From assembly GCA_037833965.1 (NCBI GenBank), contig AP031353.1, forward strand, positions 20,710,501 to 20,774,500: a stretch of DNA of 64,000 bases, in the 5' to 3' direction. How positions within the stretch are numbered: position 1 is the first letter of the stretch; each line of letters begins with the position of its first letter. The translations under genes and the position numbers were made by a program. This DNA comes from Marchantia polymorpha subsp. ruderalis (lineage: Eukaryota > Streptophyta > Marchantiopsida > Marchantiales > Marchantiaceae). Below the pieces are notes generated by a model. The model was not told the origin of the DNA. It saw nothing but the letters and a program-made list of their open reading frames with translations, and did no database searches. Shown piece after piece: positions 55,501-64,000 of this stretch.

Positions 55501-56765
55501 AGATATCTAGCTTGTTATAATTGTTACAAGTATAATTATGGATTTAGGTCATTGAAACCTGCAAAGTCATCTTCATAAAACTATAATTCTTTAGTTAGTG
55601 CTAAATTTGTTACTTAGCATGGAGAGACCTTGTTAGATCTATGTGGTAAAAATTGGGAGAGCCATCGTATGAATATTCGTATAAAAAGTCTCTAAAAGAA
55701 AATAAATGGGTGGTCATTGAACGAATCACTCAAACAAAAGACTGGGTAGGTGGTCATGTCAACTAATGGTGCAGTGTTCATTTGTTTACACAGATCTCAT
55801 ACTTGAAGAAGCCATATTACTAATTTCGTAGCTTAGTTCGATCAGGTTAATTATACAGGGTCAAATCTGGAACAATCTTTTAGTCTTTCAGAAAGAATTT
55901 CGAATAAGAATTTCTGCTGTAATATGTCGATGTGCGTAATACGCTGTAAGGCCTTCAATATCTGCCGAAAAGGTACATTAGTCATGACTTGAAAGAGTAA
56001 TGACATTCCTCCAGAGAGTTAGCAACAAAGGCGGATTATTTGGCATAGAAAACTTACGAAAACCGAGCTTGGTTCCCACTCAAATTCATTTGGACCACAA
56101 TAACACGCGTTCTTGTCTGCAAGCTCCATCGTTTGCCGTCAGTCAGACACTGGTCACACCATGTGAGCAAAGAGCTGAAAAGAAAACAGTAGGTACAATG
56201 AACTGAAGTGTACACATATTCTCTGGTGTTCAGTAACTTCCTCCTAATGAGAAATCCAATTTTAATTTATGGTGAGTTTCCTTGTCGTAAGTAGAGTTTC
56301 CGAAGAAATTGAGCCCTAAATTTTTGCCAGCCTTCATAATGCTTCAGAGATTTTCAGTTCCGATAGCAGCAGCTTTACTTCACCGTTGTCTTGTAAGTAT
56401 CACTGAACCACTGCCCACCATGATCTGTAAATTCCTTTGTTCAAAGCGTCTATCTTATTCTCTTCATCGGAGTTGTGTTTTCCTTGGACGATTGATATCG
56501 ATCTAATTGTTACCGACTCTAGTAGCCGTACTCTCGTGTCCACACGCAGGCAGAGCATTACGGGGGGTTTCTCTGTACAATCGGCCATCTTCCTAGTGGC
56601 AAAAGGTCGCTAAATTTTACGACTCACCTTGGGATGAATGGTTCAATTTACTGAACCTAACTGGAGCTAGTCGCCTTATAAGAAGTTTCTCATGGTGACT
56701 TGAAAGACACTCTCTCAATACTACGAATAAATTAAGACTGATCACGAGGATCCTTGCAGAGTGCA
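52515..56765. other. AT-rich spacer, no gene recognised
   Basis: Low-complexity AT-rich DNA with only short random frames. I saw no RNA gene, LTR or coding family. 55999-56765 lies downstream of the INTS7-like stop and probably holds its 3' UTR; the polyadenylation site was not fixed. Confidence 0.55.
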
Positions 56766-59700
56766 TCATGTTATCCGAAACTTAGGCCTTGTGCTTAAAA
56801 CAGGCAATACCCACTCTTTGTTGCCCTTGTCGAAGCAAATGCACGAGAGAAAAAGTTCGTACTCGCCAGAAGGAGCTGCTGAAACATCAACTGTGCAAGA
56901 TGCAAATCCCTGCCCCTTCGCATCGACAGTCATAGAGAATATACAGTCTCGTCGTTCTCCGTTTGCTTCTAGCGTGTTGTTTTGGTTCCGACCGATGGAT
57001 GATTGCATGCTGCAATTTGCGATGCTTGGTTTGGAATGTGAAATAAGCTTCTCGAACATATCAAAATGATGAGCGTGGTTCCCGATCAAACCTGATCTGG
57101 ATCCCATATACAAGCCCTCGTCCACTTGGGACGAGCTCTCTGTGAGTTGGTAAGACAGTGCACACACGAGCTTTTTCGGGTAGGAGTAGGATTCAATAGG
57201 GGCATTGGCAATCTGCATGCAGACACTAAGGGCCAGGGTTCCACCTTGAGCAACCAAAAGGTCCTCTGATTCTCCAGCATTTGTGCCCGCTTGAACCAAG
57301 AAGAGCTCAACTCCTGCGCGTGGTCTGCGTATATGGCGTTGACACAATCCATAATATAATCAAAAAACGAATTTCCACGACATATGTAAGTCAAAATAAC
57401 TGCAGTACCATGTACTTCGCACATCAAGAGCTGGAATATGGAAAAACTTTAACAGCAGAGATCAACCCCTATCGTCGAGGAAGCCGATCCAACATCCTAA
57501 TGGCCAGGTGTGAGAATGAAGGCGGATAATTACCTAGTACAAAAGAAAAACGGTGGAGATACCCAAGGCAGATTTAGGACCTCGTGGATAATCTGTCCCA
57601 AAAGTCGTGTTCCACGAACAGCACCAAGCAAACTTAATTGCCTCTGGATGTTCAAAACAGAATCTACAGCCCACTTGCATAGTTTCAAAAGTGCGATATC
57701 TCGTGGTCCCGTTGCGAAACTTCCACCTGTCCCCATTCCACTCAATGCTCCAGCGCCACACTGCATAGCGTAACACAGTAGATCATCCCAGCCTCCACCT
57801 TCGATCTGTTCAAGGCGGTGATAGAGATCTAAAGCCGCTGTCCCGACGTTTATACTGGAGTTGGGCATAGGGTGAAAGCTAGTGGGCTGTGTGCAGAACA
57901 CACCCACTGAGCAAAACGTCAGCAAAGAGCAAAGAAGAGCAGCCTTGGATAAAGTCCCAACACTTTTTGGATCGATACCCATGAAAGAAATTGTAACCAT
58001 ATCATACTCCTCGCTTAACTTCTTCAATCTTGAACCAAGCAATTCAGCCTTTTCTGTGCTTGCCCTCAGGGCTGAAATCAAGCTCTTCATTGAGTTGTCC
58101 TTTCCTTCATCTTCCAGATCAATCACGCCAGCATCTGGAAAAGCAGGTTGTCAATTTTAAGAACGACAAAAAAATAATTCAGCCTCAAATCATTGTCTAA
58201 CCTTCAGAGGACTTTCACAACAGGCTGGAGTGGGGTACCAGTATCGAAAGAAGATATGGACGCCACCAAGCCAACAAGCTCTGCGATACACTCCACCATC
58301 TCCAGTCTCAGAACTGAGACCCAGCGTTGAAACTCGAACATTCGCTCGTTACAAACCGCAGCAGATAAATTACTGATACAAGATCGAAGGAAGGGCATGG
58401 ACGAGGCAGCTGCTTTGCCGAATCCTTGTAGTCTCAAATCGTCAAATCTGGCAGATTCTTGCGCGCCATCAGTTTGTGATGTGTCTCCATCGTCACCAGA
58501 TAAACCAGCCGCACTCCTTTCGACATCCATATTAGAGCTGCTTGACCTCTCGACATCTCTCTGGGTCTCATGAAGAAGAGATTCAGCTGTACAGAGATCA
58601 GACAACGACCTCAACCAGAAGTAACAACCTTCAGAGCTGGCCTTCTCCACTAAGCATGAGAAAGAAGATTGAGCCAAATGCCAAAGGCCACAACGGGCAG
58701 CCTTTTCTCCTACTTTGTAAGCAGTCCAACTATTACCTCCACTAATAAGCTTCGAGACTACTCTTTTCAGAACATGTCTGCTTCTTTTACCTTCGCTCAC
58801 TATTTTCTCGGGTGATTCTCTCTTCCTTCTGTCACCTACGCGGTCAACATTGGAGCCTTTTTCAGCCCAGGTATCCGCTACAGAAGTCACCGAGTCATGC
58901 AGGGCTGTTGCCATCATAAGAGCCTCCAAAACAGGGCAGAGCACAGGAGGGGGAACGTCCGTCTCAATCAAGCGTTCGCTTGACAAGAGGATCCTTTTAT
59001 GAATATCTTCTACGACTTTCTCTTTGCATTCCTGCAAGGAGACACACTTTGCAAGACATCGCCCCAGCTCTATAAGCATTACTATTAGTACATCCACTGC
59101 ATGAAAGCTTCCAGAATCCTCGTGATGTTTTATGCCATTGTCGTATTTTGGTTCGAGTGACGCATTTTTCCCGTTTCTATCCACATTACAACTTACCATC
59201 GTACTCCGAGAGTATTCGTGCACCAAGTTCTTTAGTTGCCGCCAGTTCTCAGCGAGAGTTTCCATTAGCAGTGCAATACCATCCACGGTAAACCAGCTCA
59301 CAGATGGGTTTCCCTCCATGAGCTTCACCAGGAGCACACTTATAAAGGTAATCTTCTCATCAGGTCCAGTCAAGGAGATATCTTCTTCGTCGACAAGGAC
59401 TGATTGGGACTTAGTAACCAAGTCTATTTCTGTATCTCTGGGTTTTAAAACAACAGCAGCAGTGATAGAGACTTGATCGCAGAGAAGAAAACAGACTCGC
59501 GTGCTAAATTCATGGAGTTCTAATGAGGGCTTCAGATAATTTATTCTGTCTCTGAACCTTGTAAGATTACAAGCCACTTCTACCAGAAGTGAGAGTGCTT
59601 TGGAAACGACACGCCAGTCGCCACGCATGGCAGTGAGTTCTGTCCAGCTGATTAACTGAAGCCAAGATTCTGAGCCCAAACTTGTTACACAGTGGCGAAT

Positions 59701-62618
59701 TAGCTGCATCATTCCAAAAAGAAACATAGTGATTAGAAAACTGTACACTGATATACCTTCCCCGACGCATTTCACATCAGCTCCAACCAATTCTGATGAA
59801 CAAAAAAAATCCAAGACCTTCTCAGCTGACTCCACATTGCTTGAAATAGTCTCCGTGGAATGAAATATAATTCTGAAAAAAATTAGATAGTCTTCACATA
59901 AATCCCATCTGTGTGCATCGCAATCATGCTGAGTTGTAATACCAACCTTCCGGATAACTTGCAGGGCAAGTACGTGAAGTGTTGATGGTAAAGCGATGTC
60001 TTGAACGACAATCAAGACTCTGTTGAACATCTCGGTTGTAATGTTTGTGGAATGCACCGCTTGAGACACTAGCTTCCCCAGTGACCTCAGAGCTACAGCA
60101 CGCACATTCATCCGAGGATCAGAGCCCAAGTAGTTCAAAAGAAGCTCTACCTGCAAGCAGCACGCGGGATATGGAAATTCTGCTCATAAGAAGCTCATTT
60201 TTTACAGCAGTTGCATGATAAACTTTAGCTCTCTAGGGCAAAACCTACATCAATACAAGATAACCACCGAAATTATGCAAAAATCTTCGAAATTCTTTGG
60301 GAAGAAAAAGCAATCATTCAGTTTTCGGTTGACTATACCTGGCTGTTCATTATAACAACGGACTCCGCCGCGAGTATTGTGAGGGCTATTAGCATCGTCG
60401 TCACAATTTCGCTAGTTGGGTATCTCAGCATAATCCTCCTTCCCATCTGGAAAAATAGTAAATTTAATAATATACATGCTGTAAGATTTAAGTCAAATGA
60501 AACCATTAGAACAGGTAAATAAAACAACTGTAGACAAAATGCATCAAAGCAACTAATTTGCAATTCCATGACGTTGCTCGCATCACCATGTTCTCTTCAA
60601 ATTACTAAGTGTAATCTTTGGACTACGACATGATTAAGGTTCTTCAGCCAAAACATGAAAAATAACAATTTCGCTTATTAATTGTAGACAGCTGTCGACT
60701 GAGGGAGATAGTGTATCTGATTGACGAGCTTGACCACACGGACGGTGTTTACCTCATGGGCCTGTAAGGACAATGCAGGGGAGTGACCCATCTTAGAGAA
60801 GAAACGAACAGCCCACACTTTCATCTGGGGTGTTGTCGACATAGCGTTAATCATCTCATATGTTTTCTCTAGCGCCTGCTCGGCAAAGTCGTCAGACAAC
60901 TCTGATAAACACCCCATGGCAAAAAATGCTGCACTCACCTGAACACAAGCCAGAGAACAGGATACTCTTAACTATGGCCTATCAGCATTCAACGAACAGT
61001 AGAAGCCGGAACATGTATGCTTATATAAGACATGAAGAGAAGACAATATACTGACGTGTCAAAAACACAAATAAGTTGGAATATGATCTAGTTCAGGAAA
61101 AAATAGGCAAGAAACCAGTACTTTCTCGTTGACAGCGTTATAGGCTTTTCCATGATTGCAAGATATGCCTGATAAAACCTAGACTAGAACAAATGAGCTG
61201 GTGTAAAGCAAAAAACTGCTTTCACATAGTAAGATACCACGCCACATTATAGGCTAGATACATCTGAAGTTGGAAATGTTGACTGCAAAGATGTGCTATG
61301 AAGATACGGAATGCGTATTAGGCACGTCCAGAATAATGTGTAAAAGAGTAGTAAAGTATGAATGTGAAGCTTCTAGAAACTAACATACGACCTATACGAC
61401 TTGGAAAGAAGACCCTCTAACCTCTTGATGGTGAGAAATATGCAACCCCTGACCTCTTGGTGGTGAGGAGACTGAAGAGCTTGCAAGACAAGATTATGCA
61501 CATCCACACTGTCTTTACCGAGGTCCGCAAGACACCCCAGGACGCGCAATGCCAAAGCCCTTGATGTTGGATCCCCACTGTCTATCACGCTCTTCACCCT
61601 TTTCACCATTTCGGCATGGCTTGCAATCCTTTTCTTCGTTAGGAGTCCATCTTCTGAACGACTCATCCTAATCGCTCGAGAGGAAGACTTGTTATTTCTC
61701 AGTGCCACTTTTCTGTTAGCCAACGCCCTTTCAGAAGTGTCTGATGAGAAAGTCTCCCCAATTCTCCCTCGCTCTTTGAATTCTAACATCAGAACTTTCA
61801 AAATGCACACCCGCATAAAGTTTGTACCAGTCCGGAAAGTATCAGCCAGACGAAGCAAGATAGCATTAGCGAATACGCGGTCCTGGCCTGCTTCCAGCTT
61901 GAAAATGTTCGCTGAACTTGCAGTTACCATGCAGTTCTGACTCCACCTTACAAGCTGAGGCCCAAGTTTCATAACAGCTTCACATTGTGCTCCTGCAAAA
62001 GATACGCCAAGACTTTGATACTTGCACTGGCACCAGAATTATTGAATACGTGGCAAAGCTCACCAAAATTCATCAACGCACGCCAGAATTTGACCGTTAC
62101 AGTCATAAGAATTGCTCGTACACTGAATACGTATGAGACAAGGATCATCACTTGCCACTGATACGAAAAAAAGACATACTTCTAGTCTTCAATCTTCACA
62201 AATTTCTAAAACCCAGGATACGAGTCCTCCATATTACATCACGTGGCAAATGACACAGCAATCACTTAAACCCTAAACCCTTGCAACTCCAACTATTACG
62301 CATGTAATGAACTCCTCGATATAGATTACGAAGGCAAATTACAGATATCAGATTTCAAAGTCCAAGCCACAGAAACTCCATCATACATGGCCTGTTCTTC
62401 AAGCACAGGCTCATGTCATCGCGAGAGTAACAATTCAGAGTCCCAAACAGGAAAATTCCTTCAGGGCAGTAGTGAATACTCACTAGGAAAAAATAACGAG
62501 GGCAGAGGTTCGAACCTGGTTTGACCGATCGCAGACCGCGATCGAAATCGACGTTCCATTGCAGCGCTTTGCCCGCAGCAATTTCGATCAACTGCGGGCC
62601 GGCATGCTGGTCGCCCAT
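56766..62618 (-). CDS. INTS7: Integrator complex subunit 7 homologue, seven coding exons
   Basis: Coding exons on the minus strand: 62618-62516, 61992-61389, 60933-60753, 60446-60339, 60150-58239, 58134-57534, 57324-56766. All have GT/AG borders and the phases add up to 1355 codons plus UGA. The N-terminal part matches INTS7: DFDRGLRS then AQCEAV, ILLRLADTFRTGTNFMRVCILKVL, DPTSRALALRVLGCLADLG, FFAMGCLSELSDDF, and LLNYLGSDPRMNVRAVALRSLGKL, an ARM/HEAT-type helical repeat solenoid. The C-terminal part (exons 6-7) has the FFF and GVELFLVQAG region. Integrator is a nuclear complex that binds RNA polymerase II and processes snRNA 3' ends. It is longer than human INTS7 (962 residues), mainly through exon 5. 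The exon 3 acceptor has a competitor 5 bp upstream (60938), which would break the frame. ATG 62618 was chosen because the family motif follows within 30 residues. Confidence 0.88.
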
Positions 62619-64000
62619 GTTTGACTTTCCTGGAAACTGGATGCTACCTCAGTTGTTTGTACCTTCATTCATGAGCAGAATCACGTTTCCTGGCCTCGAC
62701 ATCCCAACAGTTGAGAAAACGACCGTCAAACTATCTCGTAGCATTCCCAGAGAAATATATCAAATCAACGCCGTCACTCTGTCCAGTGCATGAACATGTC
62801 CATCGCATGCATCGCGATGTTCATAAGCAGTTGCTGAGAGCGCAGCAGAGCCCATTTTCAAACCCGCTGCTTCCCTTCCCACCCGACGAAGCATCGTGAT
62901 TCCTATCTCAGTTCACACCGAAACTAATGTTACGGGGTAACCTACCGTAGTAACCTGGTAGGTGTGTTAACCGGACTAACACTACAGAGATGAATAGAAG
63001 TGAATTTACCAGAGAGGTCATATTATTATATATTCACATTCTTCTCCAGTTGTTCAAGGGCATCTTTAGCTTTGCCAGGTAATGAGAGATTCAAAGATAT
63101 TCGAATCAATGACCCTCTACGGGGATATGATTCCCCTTGTGTGGGAACTTCCCACACAAGTTCAAACTTCCCACTGGGAAGTTTGAACTCAACATTCCAC
63201 GTACCTTGGTGTTGGAACTGCGAGTTGCTACCCTATTGACCGTAATTTGTTTGGTCTGAGATGATGATATAATTGCTTAAAATTAGGCTGGATTACAAAA
63301 TTTCGGAAGTATAGAATGGCTTATATTTGTTTCCTATTAATTTGAATCGTAGTAAATATGCATGGAGAAAAGTGCTAGCTTGGAAAAAATATGGACGTAT
63401 GCTTTAATGATAGCGTTGCCATGACTTGACTTTCAACGTCGTGATGTAAATAATATTTAAAGTCGTATTAATACACATATTCTGTCCAAGTGAATTAACA
63501 AGTGACAAATAACAACTAACAGTATATGTTTGAAACACATATGTTTCAAACAACGTATATATACTAAATTGGCCTTAGAAAGGTAATAAACACATTTCTT
63601 CATTTGTGATATTTTTCTTTTAGGAAATTTAATTTTATAGTTATGTACATCAATCGGAGTCTATGCAATTTTTTTTGTTTATATATTACGATCATAATTT
63701 TTAAGAATTATTTCTAACAAGTCACTTATAGGTATCTCAAATTTTTTTGAGAAAATTGAATGCAAATGATAAAATAACTTCTCCCATTATACTCCATTTT
63801 GTAACTCGAAATAGTGAACAACCAACACTCTATCATTGGAATCAAGATACCGTGCTATACAATTTGTATATGTTATCAACCGTGCTGTTTCGAACCTTAA
63901 GCTCCGACATATACAATTTGCCTAAGCAATTGTTTTGTTTTTTCAAGAGAGACTAAGTAATAATAGTTGATTTTTTCTTAGGTTTACAACAAAACAACTT
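62619..64000. other. Upstream region of the INTS7 homologue and AT-rich spacer
   Basis: 62619 to about 62900 is probably 5' UTR/promoter; no clear TATA box was assigned. Beyond this the DNA is AT-rich with no recognised gene, apart from the palindromes at 63136-63189. Confidence 0.5.
63136..63189. repeat. Two adjacent near-perfect palindromes
   Basis: 63136-63160: CTTGTGTGGGA, 3-nt gap, TCCCACACAAG (11-bp arms). 63159-63189: AGTTCAAACTTCCCA, 1-nt gap, TGGGAAGTTTGAACT (15-bp arms). Each arm is perfect and the two structures overlap by two bases. Confidence 0.85.

Overview
The window is nuclear DNA of a land plant. It holds long plant-type Ty3/gypsy LTR retrotransposons primed by tRNA-Asp, the remains of a class III (secretory) peroxidase gene, and a seven-exon homologue of Integrator subunit 7. 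The peroxidase and Integrator sequences look bryophyte-like to me, but that is only an impression; the species cannot be fixed from this window.

Bases 1-44722 are one nested retrotransposon cluster. The host element is C, on the minus strand, with its 5' LTR on the right (ending at 44722) and its 3' LTR on the left, running out of the window. Two plus-strand elements of a related family sit inside C's 3' LTR. Element B (10034-21884) is complete, with TSD GCTGC. Element A (1-9929) lacks its left end. C's 5' LTR carries, at exactly the same GCTGC site, a B-type solo LTR (D, 32553-35545) that is itself interrupted by a full-length A-type LTR (E, 35546-40935). All internal regions encode gag (three CCHC knuckles) and a DSG protease in one frame, an in-frame UAG in a tobamovirus-type leaky context, then RT, RNase H and a chromodomain-less integrase.

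The unusual part is the LTR. In both families the roughly 5 kb LTR carries a long ORF inside U3 (about 870-970 codons). It has a conserved globular N-terminal part, a variable Arg/Pro/Ser-rich linker built from short palindromes, and a conserved coiled-coil C-terminal part, and it stops about 35 bp before the TATA box. It is conserved between the diverged families but broken in different ways in every copy here. B transposed although its U3 ORF was largely deleted. The LTRs also share a covarying hairpin just after the TATA box, and a constant 22-nt spacer between LTR end and primer-binding site that can itself fold.

Bases 44723-64000 are ordinary AT-rich host DNA: a spacer with a TA microsatellite, a class III peroxidase pseudogene (about 47.96-50.94 kb), a 770-bp pogo-like non-autonomous DNA transposon (51743-52512), more AT-rich spacer, and the minus-strand INTS7-like gene (62618 to 56766), whose seven coding exons join in consistent phase to about 1355 residues. 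Two adjacent near-perfect palindromes lie upstream of it (63136-63189).
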